From Maribacter cobaltidurans (GTDB lineage: Bacteria > Bacteroidota > Bacteroidia > Flavobacteriales > Flavobacteriaceae): 64,000 nucleotides of DNA. Shown one piece after another: positions 16,201 through 24,197 of this stretch. The number at the start of each line of letters is the position of its first letter. Position 1 is the stretch's first letter. A program made the translations under genes and the position numbers. Under the pieces are notes generated by a model. The model made no database searches. It saw only the letters and a program-made list of their open reading frames with translations, and was not told the DNA's origin. The stretch is from NCBI RefSeq assembly GCF_002269385.1, contig NZ_CP022957.1, forward strand, positions 2,785,001-2,849,000. Reading direction: 5' to 3'.

Positions 16201-18294
16201 CATTTGGAGGACAAGCTACAGACGACCTTAAAAAAATTGGAGGAACGGTCCGGGGAAACGGAAACGACCCTGACCGATTTGGGCATCGAGGCCCTGATGA
16301 TCGACGAGGCCCATTATTTCAAAAATATCGGTTTCACGACCCGGCACCAGAATGTATCCGGTCTCAACAACCATTCGGACAGTCAAAGGAACCTGGACCT
16401 CGAAATCAGTATAAAGTCCATCCATCACCGCATGGGTGCCGATAAAAATATCTTTTTTTATAGTGGTACCCCTTTGAAAAACTCGGTCACCGAACTGTAT
16501 GCCTACCAGCGCTACCTTACCCCTGCGGCACTGAAGCGCAAGAACATCTTCAATTTCGATGCCTGGGCCTCGATTTTCCTGAAGCAGAGCGTTAGCATCG
16601 AACCGAATATTTTTGGCGATCCGAGGATGCACGCTCGATTTCGGTACTACACCAACCTGCCCGAACTGAGCAAGATGTATAACTCCTTTACCCATATCTG
16701 CAGGGACAAACATTTCAGGACCCATGACCTTGAGGTGGACAGGGAATTTATCATTTTGGAATCGACACCGGCCTATGAAGAGCTCAAACAGGCCTCGCTC
16801 AGGTTTACCAAGGACCGTAACCAAAATGCCCTGTTCAAGGTTCCCATTTACAACGAGGACCAAATGAAGTCCGCACACATAACAGCACTCAATATCAACC
16901 GCTCCCTTTTGATCGACCCTTTGGCAAAGGACAATCTCGCCATCGAATTTTCGGAACTCGATCAGTTCAAACTTCAACGCCTGTGCCAGGATGTTGTGGG
17001 GCTTTATAAAAAAACATCGGAACACAAAGGGGTATGCCTAGTGTTCTCCGACCTGAACGTTTGGAAACCGGGACAATACAACTCCTATGAAACGGTCCGC
17101 AAAATCCTCCGGGAAGACTATGGGATTCCCGCAAATGAAATTGCCCTGGCCCAAGAGGAAAAGGCGAGGAACAGAACAGATCGTATGCAGGAAAGGATAC
17201 GAAAGGGCGAGATTAGGGTAGCCCTCGGCAGTACACAGGTATTGGGTACGGGCACGAACATTCAAAAACGGGTCGTGGGCATCTTCCATATGGACATTCC
17301 CTATTCCCCCGATGCCTTCGACCAACGGGCCGGACGGGGCTTGCGCAAGGGAAATGAAGTGGCCCAAATCTACGGCAATTCGGTGGTGGAGCGATTCTAC
17401 GGCATCAAGGACTCCACGGACATCTTTTCCTATTCGTTGAATACCCATAAAGAAAGATTCCGGGAACAAATCAGGGAGGCCGATCCGAACAAGCGCATTT
17501 ATGACGACCTCGTTCCCGATGACAAGAGCCTGTCCTATGAACAGATGCAGGCCGCGTTGATTGGGGATATGGACCAGTTTCAACTCGTCAAGCTTTCGGA
17601 TGACCTAAAGTTTCTACAATCGCAAAAGCGGTTGCACGAGCTCAACAAGGCCAATTCCTTCAAAGCCATCGAGCGCATCGAAAAGGAAAACAAACATATT
17701 GTTTCCCAAGTGGCCGATTTGGAGAGGGCGCAAAATACGATCAGCCAGCTGAACCTGCCCATGGATGAAATCGAACCCGAGGACATGGGCCAGTTGCAAA
17801 GAAGTTTGCTAGGTCTCGTTTCGGGTTCCGAACTCGAATCGAGTGTCCATAACATAAGGGAACCCAAAACATTTTTCAAAGGATTGGGCCTGGCGATGGT
17901 CGAACGGTCGAATTTGAACCTGAACATACAAAAGCACAAGCAAGTTGCCCGCTTGCAAACCCTGAACGCCAATTTGGTCTTTCAAGCGGAATATGTTCCC
18001 TCAAACCACAATTATCTCTATTGCTATCGGCTAGAGTTCAGGAATATCCACATCGCTGGCAGAAAACAGCAACGGTTCGATCCGGAAAAAGTGGCCCTGC
18101 AACTCGTCAAGCTATGTCAAAAGGTAAAACGGGAAATCAGCTCCAAGAAATTCGATCTGGACTATAACCTGCGTTCGATGGAAACCCATAAAAAGAAAAC
18201 GGCTATTGGCTTCCCTCCGGAAAAAACGGCCAAGATGCAGGTATTAAGACAGGATATCAAAGAGCTCAAACGAAAAAGGGCAGTCAAAGTCTAA
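13279..18294 (+). CDS. DNA methylase/SNF2-like helicase fusion (1671 residues)
   Basis: An N6-adenine-methyltransferase-like domain fused to a superfamily 2 helicase. The methylase part shows SAM motif I, LEPSAGNGAY, at about residues 101-110 and motif IV, TNIPFGD, at 171-177 (NIPF in place of NPPY). The helicase part shows GKGKT near 840, DEAH (MIDEAHYFKN) near 1008, SGTPLKNS, and motif VI QRAGRGLRKGN near 1348. A linker of about 450 residues rich in Glu/Lys separates them. Such giants are a hallmark of Bacteroidetes conjugative elements and resemble phage P1 DarB in layout, which protects transferred DNA from restriction. An antirestriction or DNA-processing role is inferred. No frameshift is seen. 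Confidence 0.85.
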   Translation: MKQEHLAQIVALIKASNPKNYYINNSGLAKLGELLFYPASGKEKQGQQLLQTLEQAFPETFRGILASLRRYHLTSYYTPKTLIEYKIGLLKKNGFEPKTILEPSAGNGAYVQELKKAFPEAQITALEPDILSFEILKANNQKDDRVTVLNTTFEDFFLDQGEKTRFDLVMTNIPFGDIPITKAYRHDYLTEGPLKNVGNYFNFYAPKMVRHGGITALVTSSAFAERSAYNDFRESILLDNDLLLANRFNTDLFTNEGTKVVSDLLLYRRTSNKKTLSADEMDFAETEAVELEGQSFLTNRFFKNNPGNVHGTPKLGFFHNRPSIIVEPNEISLSNFLEGQSDGFKFEVGQAPLDIPKKPEPLPKEAIAEEQTAAPPTPPIVDTVLPPIALHDKEAKQYSRLFFGTYNFNKKGEVLFYTDPQRTRKVPHKIRELVADYARMRNELVLLNLNIEKRELPEQEVARRFQDLDYQLDTFHFKWGFLKGHLIFLKDDHYFEQVRQQFEKKEDGKGYGKNPSFTLKRFLKAPRAKTKPDETASAEIGTDTSDSKEPRFENPEQMARYQFDHNGQLDIAAITRAFKTNEKELLLNGLETRSLFLEPDRESETGYAVVPYFLFSSGYIQDKIEYVGNHPPPFEIETEKMERALTELLPAKLDLDDIEFNFESHFIPISAKESFLEELIGEKVQINMAQFNSTLTLMFPRDFNQEAHERFSVVLHHEVKANYKRILQHFAENRYPVIFTSYKDRSGKTIRKLDKDATLMAQNLYEELQLHFKSFIEGRQELKATIENNYYQAFLADVNITVPKGWLTFPDTLVYPPYQHQIDSTLFGLTRGSALNDHQVGKGKTLSMAMLAHKLKQHGKSRRTLLLTLKSVAPQIEAEIRANFPQLNILRLSSKNMAKGKRAKTLKTIKNHRAIDLIIAEHGHLKQIPKSRQFVLDILGEKIDMIEQDLQTAREYGNIKESKKLIKGLIKRKEHLEDKLQTTLKKLEERSGETETTLTDLGIEALMIDEAHYFKNIGFTTRHQNVSGLNNHSDSQRNLDLEISIKSIHHRMGADKNIFFYSGTPLKNSVTELYAYQRYLTPAALKRKNIFNFDAWASIFLKQSVSIEPNIFGDPRMHARFRYYTNLPELSKMYNSFTHICRDKHFRTHDLEVDREFIILESTPAYEELKQASLRFTKDRNQNALFKVPIYNEDQMKSAHITALNINRSLLIDPLAKDNLAIEFSELDQFKLQRLCQDVVGLYKKTSEHKGVCLVFSDLNVWKPGQYNSYETVRKILREDYGIPANEIALAQEEKARNRTDRMQERIRKGEIRVALGSTQVLGTGTNIQKRVVGIFHMDIPYSPDAFDQRAGRGLRKGNEVAQIYGNSVVERFYGIKDSTDIFSYSLNTHKERFREQIREADPNKRIYDDLVPDDKSLSYEQMQAALIGDMDQFQLVKLSDDLKFLQSQKRLHELNKANSFKAIERIEKENKHIVSQVADLERAQNTISQLNLPMDEIEPEDMGQLQRSLLGLVSGSELESSVHNIREPKTFFKGLGLAMVERSNLNLNIQKHKQVARLQTLNANLVFQAEYVPSNHNYLYCYRLEFRNIHIAGRKQQRFDPEKVALQLVKLCQKVKREISSKKFDLDYNLRSMETHKKKTAIGFPPEKTAKMQVLRQDIKELKRKRAVKV

Positions 18295-18670
18295 CCACGG
18301 CAAAGACTATTTCGTAAATTCCAATTTAGAATGTAAACACACCTAAAGTGAGATATAGCCACACTACCTTATAAATAAGTAGTTGAATGTTGACAGTTAG
18401 CCCCTTTAAAATGGATATTTCTTAGGCAATAGCTATGCGGTTGTTTTAAAAAGCAACTTACAGAGATTCCTGAGATTGTGAAGTTCAAATTAAATTGGAG
18501 TTGTTTGTCCGGCATATAATAGGGAGAAATTTCATTTAACCCTTTCAGAACCTATTATTAGCACTTTCTTTGAAAACAAAGAGCGATAAACTCTTTATTT
18601 TTATTATCCTGTTCAAATACAAAAAAGGAATTATCTTTAGGTTGTTATCTTTGTTCAAAACAAAATTTAT
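18295..18670. promoter_or_regulatory. AT-rich junction and promoter before the cargo cassette
   Basis: This 376-base gap has no convincing gene and is clearly richer in A and T than the methylase-helicase gene before it. A TATCTTTG -7 element at 18646-18653 lies 17 bases before the ATG at 18671, fitting transcription of the three-gene cassette; no clear -33 TTG is visible at the usual distance. The sharp change in composition suggests this is the left junction of an inserted cargo segment. Confidence 0.55.
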
Positions 18671-19372
18671 ATGCTCAATAACTTGCAATTTAACTTTAGG
18701 AAAGAAAAAGAAGGCCCTGAAAATGACTTGGTCAATACTTTTCTAAATCAATACACTCACAACTTTGAGAAGAAAAATTACAAGTTTAAAATATTGAAGG
18801 AAGTTTATGCTGAGACAGGAATCCCAGATATTCTGATTGTGGTATGGGAAGATGTTAATAAAAGTGATTGGTCGCCAAAGCGAAACAAACTCGATAAAAC
18901 AGACATTAAAATCCTGCACCATATTTCTTCAAATGGTAAAAGAGGTATCCGTTTTAAAAGAATACTTCAACAACTTGGGTACTCCGAAAAATCCGCTCAG
19001 AAATCCCTTAAAAAGCTGGTGCAAGCAGAGCTTATATTCTTTAACGGAATGACTGCCAGAATAAAGGATTTTGAAAATTCCTTTTTTGTACGTGAAATCA
19101 TTTCCATCGAAGCTAAAATGAGTGATTGGAAGAATGCGTTTAAGCAAGCACAGTTAAATGAAAACTTTTCCTCACATTCTTATGTGTTGCTTCCTGATAA
19201 AACCATAACCGAGAATGTAGTGTCTTCGATCAATGGCAACCTTGGAATTTTATCTCAAAGTGAAGACGGCGCAAAATTGAAGGTAAGGGCAAAAAAAGCC
19301 AAACTACCTGGGTCTTATTTCTCTTGGATTATCAATGAATATATAGGCCGTCAATTGGCATCAGCTTTGTAA
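18671..19372 (+). CDS. PD-(D/E)XK nuclease-like protein with an internal winged helix
   Basis: A 233-residue protein whose two nuclease half-sites flank a DNA-binding insert. GIPDILIVV places Asp53 in a typical PD strand; ISIEAKMSDWKNAFKQAQ supplies Glu147, Lys149 and the following helix of the PD-(D/E)XK core. Between them, about residues 73-130 read as a winged helix (DIKILHHISSNGKRGIRFK, then YSEKSAQKSLKKLVQAELI). The arrangement suggests a restriction-like endonuclease or DNA sensor. It is the first gene of a tight three-gene unit and is 6 bp from the kinase gene. Its base composition differs from the surrounding element. The match to the fold is by motif; cleavage is not shown. Confidence 0.65.
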   Translation: MLNNLQFNFRKEKEGPENDLVNTFLNQYTHNFEKKNYKFKILKEVYAETGIPDILIVVWEDVNKSDWSPKRNKLDKTDIKILHHISSNGKRGIRFKRILQQLGYSEKSAQKSLKKLVQAELIFFNGMTARIKDFENSFFVREIISIEAKMSDWKNAFKQAQLNENFSSHSYVLLPDKTITENVVSSINGNLGILSQSEDGAKLKVRAKKAKLPGSYFSWIINEYIGRQLASAL

Positions 19373-19377
19373 GTTTT

Positions 19378-20208
19378 ATGATAGAAGAATTAAAGGATTT
19401 AAATCTAATCAAAAAAGGGGGGCAAAAGGAAGTTTTCCAAGGTACACATGATGAACATGGTCAAATCGTATTCAAGAAAGTTTTTCCAAATTCTGACAGT
19501 TTAGAGCGAACAAAAAGGGAAATAAGAGCGGTATCCGTACTAGACGAATCTCCGAATATACCTAGAATCATCGCTCATAATTGCGAAGAAGCTGACCCAG
19601 AATTTATTTGGATTGTCGAAGAGTACATTTCAGGGCAAAATCTAAGGGACGCCATAAATGACGGCAGAAAGTTCCTAATAAATGATATTGTTCGGTTTTT
19701 GGACACTATGCTCGAAATAGCTGTTCATTCCGAAAACAAACAACTGGTGCATAGGGATATTAAACCAGAGAATATTATCCTCGACGATGATGACAACTTT
19801 TGGCTTCTTGATTTTGGAATAGCAAGACACCTTGATCTAGAATCCATAACCAAGTCTGATGACCCCTTTGGCCTATTTACAGTGGGTTACGCATCCTCAG
19901 AACAATTTAGAAACTATAAAAAAGATATTGATATACGCGCAGACCTTTTTTCAATAGGGGTGGTTTGTTATGAATTGTTAAGGGGGCAAAATTTTTATAT
20001 GGTCGATGTCGATAATGATATTTTTAAGGTTCTTAGAAAACTGGAGAATATATCTTTACCGCCTCTGAGAATAGAAGGCGATGGACAATTCCAACTCTCT
20101 ACCTTTATTAGTCTTTTAGGAGACCATCGAAGAAATAGAAGGCCGAATACGGCTAATGAGGCAAAAATTGTTTTTGACACTTTAAAGGAAACACTTACTT
20201 TAAATTAA
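19378..20208 (+). CDS. Eukaryotic-like Ser/Thr protein kinase
   Basis: A 276-residue soluble kinase made of the catalytic domain alone. Visible motifs: ATP-site lysine in IVFKKVF (Lys33/34), alpha-C Glu48 in KREIRAV, catalytic loop VHRDIKPENI (Asp127), DFG at 145-147 in LLDFGIARH, and an activation-segment end VGYASSEQF in place of APE. The glycine-rich loop is short (KKGGQKEVFQG). There is no membrane helix or PASTA repeat, so this is not a PknB-type cell-wall sensor. It sits between a nuclease-like gene and an unknown gene, with gaps of 5 bp and 0 bp, so the three are surely one operon. Kinases in such settings often occur in phage-defence units; that role is inferred. Confidence 0.85.
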   Translation: MIEELKDLNLIKKGGQKEVFQGTHDEHGQIVFKKVFPNSDSLERTKREIRAVSVLDESPNIPRIIAHNCEEADPEFIWIVEEYISGQNLRDAINDGRKFLINDIVRFLDTMLEIAVHSENKQLVHRDIKPENIILDDDDNFWLLDFGIARHLDLESITKSDDPFGLFTVGYASSEQFRNYKKDIDIRADLFSIGVVCYELLRGQNFYMVDVDNDIFKVLRKLENISLPPLRIEGDGQFQLSTFISLLGDHRRNRRPNTANEAKIVFDTLKETLTLN

Positions 20209-21408
20209 ATGGAACTATACCTTCAATTTGGATATGGAATGATGGCGCATTGCAAGCACCTTATTAAGAACTGGCAATCAGGCACTGTAATTTTGAGTCC
20301 AAGGGATCAAGACATAGATCAAATGAACGGTTTTGTTCCGGACATACATAAACTAGGTGGTCAAGTTGTCTTTGATCCTCAATTTTATGTGCCGCACGCT
20401 GACCATGGAAGATTGACATCCCATTCGTTTTGGCCATCGGATTATTCAACAGCTCTTTTTAATTCGGTCGACGTCAGAAGAATGCTCGCAGTATTAAGGG
20501 ACGAGTATAATAGCCCTTATGAAACGCCATTTTTCATCCTACCGGGAAGCAGAAGCTCTGAAATCAATGATAATTGGTATAACTACCATACTTTAATTAT
20601 CAATGAAGCACAGAATTTAAATGTTCATGAAAACATTTATTTCACTTTGTGTTTATCTCAAGAAGCTATGAATTCTGAGGAGGCAATTCACGATGTTTTA
20701 GAATATATGGATACTTGGAATGTGCAAGGCTGCTATGTGGTACCAGAACCATCTAACAATCGCTATTTGGTTGACAACCCAAATTGGCTTGTCAATCTAA
20801 TGGATTTAACCGCAGGTTTAAAACTTCAAGGTAAACAGGTTGTTGTTGGCTACGCCAATCATCAAATGCTCAATTTGGCACTTACGAAAACCGATGCAAT
20901 AGCATCCGGAAATTGGCTCAATGTTAGGAGCTTTAATGCCAATAAGTTCAACAATCCGGAGGATTCTGTTAGTAGGAGGTCAACATGGTACTATTGTCCT
21001 CAGAGCCTATCGGAATATCAAATACCGTTTTTAGATATTGCGAGACGTTTGGGTATTTTGAGTGATTTAAGAACGGATACAGAAAACCTTTCTGGTTATG
21101 CCGATATTCTCTTTTCTGGTGCGCAACCAACAACTGTCAAATATGGCGACCGAGAGTCTTTCCGGCACTATCTACAATGTTTACGAATGCAAGCCCAAAA
21201 TAGCGTGAAAGAATCTTATATTGAGACTAAGGAATCCATTAAATTAAGACTGGAAGGAGCCGATAGACTTACCAAATATTTTAATGACAATGGAATACGA
21301 GGAAAAGACAGGGATTTTTCGGATGTTGTAGACTCCAACCTTTCTGCTTTAAATGTTTTTCACAGATTAAGAGGAATGGTCTTAAGTCACAAATGGGATT
21401 CTATTTAA
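20209..21408 (+). CDS. Unknown 399-residue protein of the kinase cassette, possible alpha/beta barrel
   Basis: Not recognised as a family. The sequence alternates short hydrophobic strands with helices: TVILSPRDQ, GGQVVFDPQFY, PFFILPG, IYFTLCLS, GCYVVPEP, KQVVVGYANHQM and DAIASGNW. This rhythm suggests a (beta/alpha)8 barrel, as in base-exchange or amidohydrolase-like enzymes, but no diagnostic metal or catalytic signature is certain. The last 100 residues are helical and charged. The ATG follows the kinase stop directly, with no spacer. With the nuclease and kinase it forms the whole cassette; the helicase operon lies before it and PRTRC genes after it. Confidence 0.65.
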   Translation: MELYLQFGYGMMAHCKHLIKNWQSGTVILSPRDQDIDQMNGFVPDIHKLGGQVVFDPQFYVPHADHGRLTSHSFWPSDYSTALFNSVDVRRMLAVLRDEYNSPYETPFFILPGSRSSEINDNWYNYHTLIINEAQNLNVHENIYFTLCLSQEAMNSEEAIHDVLEYMDTWNVQGCYVVPEPSNNRYLVDNPNWLVNLMDLTAGLKLQGKQVVVGYANHQMLNLALTKTDAIASGNWLNVRSFNANKFNNPEDSVSRRSTWYYCPQSLSEYQIPFLDIARRLGILSDLRTDTENLSGYADILFSGAQPTTVKYGDRESFRHYLQCLRMQAQNSVKESYIETKESIKLRLEGADRLTKYFNDNGIRGKDRDFSDVVDSNLSALNVFHRLRGMVLSHKWDSI

Positions 21409-21727
21409 ATTTCCTATGGATTTATACATCTCAGTTATCAACTACGAAAAGCGCATGAATTAACGAAAGCCCTACTTCGTATGCAACACAGCCTGCCATA
21501 GATACCGTAAACTACTTCCGCAAAAATTTTTACGGTTACCTAAAGTCCATCCAAAAATTTGCAATGATTCCCGCCCGCCTCCAATAAGCGGACACCGGTT
21601 CCAACGCCCCTTCGGGGCGTATTTTGTGGTGAGGGGAAGAAGAAGTCGATTGTGGTTTAAATCCTTAATTTTCAATGATTAGAAGATTCTTGAGGGTATC
21701 TTGTAACAACAATTAAAAGCAAAATCT
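21409..21727. other. Gap with two inverted repeats between cargo cassette and PRTRC genes
   Basis: No gene is seen. An inverted repeat ACCGTAAA/TTTACGGT lies at 21504-21536 and a strong hairpin ACGCCCC-TTC-GGGGCGT at 21604-21620 is followed by ATTTTG, a possible terminator for the cassette. From about 21540 the composition returns to that of the ICE backbone, so the cassette's right junction is probably near 21410-21540. The leader motif AATCCTTAATT at 21660-21670 lies before the PRTRC E gene. Confidence 0.5.
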
Positions 21728-22213
21728 ATGGAAACATTCTTTAAATCTTTGGGCAAGACGGGCATCGGGCAATTCTCCATATCGGTCTCCTTTCACGGTA
21801 CGGACTGTGCGGTCTCGCTACTCCCAAAGGCATCGGAGGGGGATAACGCCCTAAAAGCGATACGGCCCTTCACGCTCAAGGGCAGCATCGAGGAAATCGA
21901 TACCGTCTTTTTGGAACGGTTGGGGAAACCCATGCAGGAAACAAAAGTCCTGTTCGACAATGCCAACGGCTATCTCAGTAACCTGAAAAAGGCCGAGGAA
22001 AAGACCAAAATGGCGAACGACCGCAAGGAGAAAAAGAAAAAGGCGCTGTCCGACCTAAAGGAACTGGTGAAGGACAAGAACTTTAACCCAATGGCTGAAC
22101 ACAGGAAGGCCGTGAATCTGGCCAACAAAGTACTGGAACTCGATGAAAACGACGCTTTGGCAAAAAAGACCATCGAGGATATGAAAGCCTATCAACAACC
22201 CACCTTTTTTTAA
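21728..22213 (+). CDS. PRTRC system protein E
   Basis: A 161-residue protein starting METFFKSLGKTGIGQFSIS and continuing SFHGTDCAVSLLPKA, the pattern of PRTRC_E. The C-terminal half is a Lys/Glu-rich coiled coil (KKAEEKTKMANDRKEKKKK) followed by a TPR-like helix pair (AVNLANKVLELDENDALAKK). It opens the PRTRC (ParB-related, ThiF-related cassette) module found on bacterial plasmids and integrated elements. Function unknown; in this cassette it may act as a scaffold. It precedes the C gene by 12 bp. Confidence 0.8.
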   Translation: METFFKSLGKTGIGQFSISVSFHGTDCAVSLLPKASEGDNALKAIRPFTLKGSIEEIDTVFLERLGKPMQETKVLFDNANGYLSNLKKAEEKTKMANDRKEKKKKALSDLKELVKDKNFNPMAEHRKAVNLANKVLELDENDALAKKTIEDMKAYQQPTFF

Positions 22214-22225
22214 CCCACAAGCATT

Positions 22226-22441
22226 ATGGAAGTATTAGGATTGGAACGAAAATTTATGATAAAAAACGTCTCGGGGGAATCCGTCTTGGACGACATCGAC
22301 CTGAATTGGACACCGGAGCGGATCAAAGATCACTATGCCTCGGTGTATCCCGAACTGACCAACGCCAAGATCGTGGATAACGGCATTGTCGACGGGCGTC
22401 ATGAAATTATGTTCAAGACCATAGCGGGAACCAAAGGATAG
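22226..22441 (+). CDS. PRTRC system protein C, ubiquitin-like (Prok_Ub type)
   Basis: A 71-residue protein (LERKFMIKNVSGESVLDDID ... KDHYASVYPELTNAKIVDNG) that matches PRTRC_C. The short beta-rich N-terminus, a central helix and a later strand fit the beta-grasp fold, and the family has been grouped with prokaryotic ubiquitin-like proteins. The C-terminus reads AGTKG and ends in glycine, the end needed for adenylation by an E1-like enzyme, and such an enzyme is encoded by the ThiF gene of this cassette. The next gene starts 2 bp downstream. Conjugation to targets is inference. Confidence 0.8.
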   Translation: MEVLGLERKFMIKNVSGESVLDDIDLNWTPERIKDHYASVYPELTNAKIVDNGIVDGRHEIMFKTIAGTKG

Positions 22442-22443
22442 CG

Positions 22444-23487
22444 ATGAATGAAAAAGAAGCACATACCATCAAAAAGGGAACTGTCGCACTTCCACAAGGC
22501 CTTGTTCGGCATTCTGGATTCACGGACAAAGCCATCATCGGGAACCCGAAGAGCCAAACACGTCCAACAAGGGGATCGTTTTTTTCTGACCTGACCATTC
22601 CGATCTTGCCTCGATTCGAGGTATTCGACGGTGGGGACGAAAATCGATGGGACATGCTAGGCACCCTGACGAAAAATGCATTGGATACGCTTACGGGCAA
22701 GGCATCCGCCTTGACGGAAGGGAGGCCTGAAATGCGGTTCTTCGGACAATTGCAACGATTGCACATGGAAATTCCCGATGCACTGGTAAAGGAGGTATGT
22801 ACACAAGAGGGAAATGATGGCATCCTTGTCATGAAACCCGTTTTTGAGGCACACCATATTTGGGCGATTCCAATGGCCCCCATATTTTCGCTGCGAATCC
22901 GCAGTCCAAAATTGTTCGCTAGCCTGCTGTCCTTTGTGCATTCATTGCCCTTTGACAATGTATTCAAGCGGATGGGCTACCTCTTGGAATGCTTGTTCGA
23001 ATGGTCGTTGGGGGTTTCGGAATCCGAATCCGACCCCGAGACAGACTGTTGTGCCGAGGGGCCATGCGTCCTGTGCTTTATCGAGGCCCATGCTTCCGAT
23101 TATGCGGAGTACGAGGATTTCGATTGGCTGGCCTGTATGCGTGGCTACCGTCCAAAGAACACCTTGTTCAAAATGATACGGGATTTGCTTTTGGAAGCCC
23201 CTATCATTGATTTCAATGCCTTTGCCAACCTATGTTTTTTGGAAGATGACATGGATATGGAAGTGGACGACCTGATCGTCTTTTTGGATAGGGAGGATTC
23301 CCAATTGGAGAATGGCTATATCAACTTTGTAAACGAGATCGCACAGTACGGCTACTCCCATACCATCTACGACACATCCCTTACCCTTGGGAACGATATC
23401 AAACCCTTTGTAATGCGAGAGGAAGGGCAGGTAAATGCCGTTTTCAATTTTATGGATCTTTTGAACGAACTCTTAAAAAAACTCTGA
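22444..23487 (+). CDS. PRTRC system protein F-like
   Basis: A 347-residue protein in the F position of the cassette. It has a Pro/Gly-rich start, a segment FFGQLQRLHMEIPDALV, a His-containing strand EAHHIWAIPMAPIFSLRI, and a cysteine-rich stretch ETDCCAEGPCVLC (about residues 200-212) that could bind metal. The C-terminal half is acidic and helical (ANLCFLEDDMDMEVDDLIVF). The name rests on order and size relative to other PRTRC cassettes, not on a firm motif. Its stop overlaps the start of the B gene by one base (TGATGG), so translation is coupled. Confidence 0.65.
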   Translation: MNEKEAHTIKKGTVALPQGLVRHSGFTDKAIIGNPKSQTRPTRGSFFSDLTIPILPRFEVFDGGDENRWDMLGTLTKNALDTLTGKASALTEGRPEMRFFGQLQRLHMEIPDALVKEVCTQEGNDGILVMKPVFEAHHIWAIPMAPIFSLRIRSPKLFASLLSFVHSLPFDNVFKRMGYLLECLFEWSLGVSESESDPETDCCAEGPCVLCFIEAHASDYAEYEDFDWLACMRGYRPKNTLFKMIRDLLLEAPIIDFNAFANLCFLEDDMDMEVDDLIVFLDREDSQLENGYINFVNEIAQYGYSHTIYDTSLTLGNDIKPFVMREEGQVNAVFNFMDLLNELLKKL

Positions 23488-24197
23488 TGGAAGAATGCAC
23501 CCTTCACAACCCGAAATTTCATTTTGAACCCAAAATAGCCATCATAGGTTATGAGGCCATAAACGGGTATTACGGACGGGACGAATGTTACTTTTCAAGG
23601 CATACCGTTCGAAATGGGAAATTGGGGGTAGGGTCCCCGCTTACCATGGATATGGTAAGGGACATGCTCAAATTGGTCGATGTGGACCAAAGTGAGTTTT
23701 CCTTTAAGGGCCGGTTGCCCAAACAGTTGCTCTATTTCAGGGACAAGGGGACGTTGCAGTTGGTCTGGTCTTGCGACCGAACCACGGAAAGGCTTCTTTT
23801 TAAGGAGCAATTGGACATACCTACGGGAACATATCCCATACCCAAATTGGTATTTTCCCTTTCGGGGGAATCGCTTTTCGTTTTTGCCATAACACGAAAA
23901 AAGCCGATCCATGACGGCACGGAACTCTACCATGCCCCTTTTATGAACGTCTATGCCTCTGGAAAGGTGTGCATGGGCGATGCGATGTTGCAATATCGCC
24001 ATTTGGACTTTTATGAGGACATCATGGCCTTTGTGGAAAAGCAATTTTTCCTGTCCGTGTTTACCCATACAAACCACGACCATCTGCTCAACGGAAACTA
24101 CACGGAGTTAATGCTCCAAATGCAGGGAATACAGAATTTCGAGGAGTCCCTTTTACTCGCGAACCACCAACTTTTACAGCATGTCTATGAAAACTGA
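23487..24197 (+). CDS. PRTRC system protein B, E2-like (Prok-E2_D type)
   Basis: A 236-residue protein. Residues about 115-170 carry an E2-like core: PKLVFSLSG, then YHAPFMNVYASGKVCMGDAM, where HAPFMNVY-ASGKVCMGD parallels the HPN...G.ICL flap and catalytic cysteine of ubiquitin-conjugating enzymes. The candidate active cysteine is Cys162 with His149 nearby. PRTRC_B proteins have been placed in a prokaryotic E2 family, which agrees. It follows F with a 1-bp overlap and overlaps ThiF by 17 bp. If active it would accept the C-terminal glycine of protein C from the E1-like ThiF protein. Confidence 0.8.
   Translation: MEECTLHNPKFHFEPKIAIIGYEAINGYYGRDECYFSRHTVRNGKLGVGSPLTMDMVRDMLKLVDVDQSEFSFKGRLPKQLLYFRDKGTLQLVWSCDRTTERLLFKEQLDIPTGTYPIPKLVFSLSGESLFVFAITRKKPIHDGTELYHAPFMNVYASGKVCMGDAMLQYRHLDFYEDIMAFVEKQFFLSVFTHTNHDHLLNGNYTELMLQMQGIQNFEESLLLANHQLLQHVYEN

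Noticed and set aside
19378..20208. PknB-type cell-wall sensor kinase
   Set aside because: There is no membrane helix and no PASTA repeat, and the gene sits in a cargo cassette rather than with division genes.
20209..21408. Calling the third cassette protein a tRNA-guanine transglycosylase-like (DpdA-like) enzyme
   Set aside because: The strand-helix rhythm allows a barrel, but I see no zinc ligands or active-site signature that would support the family.
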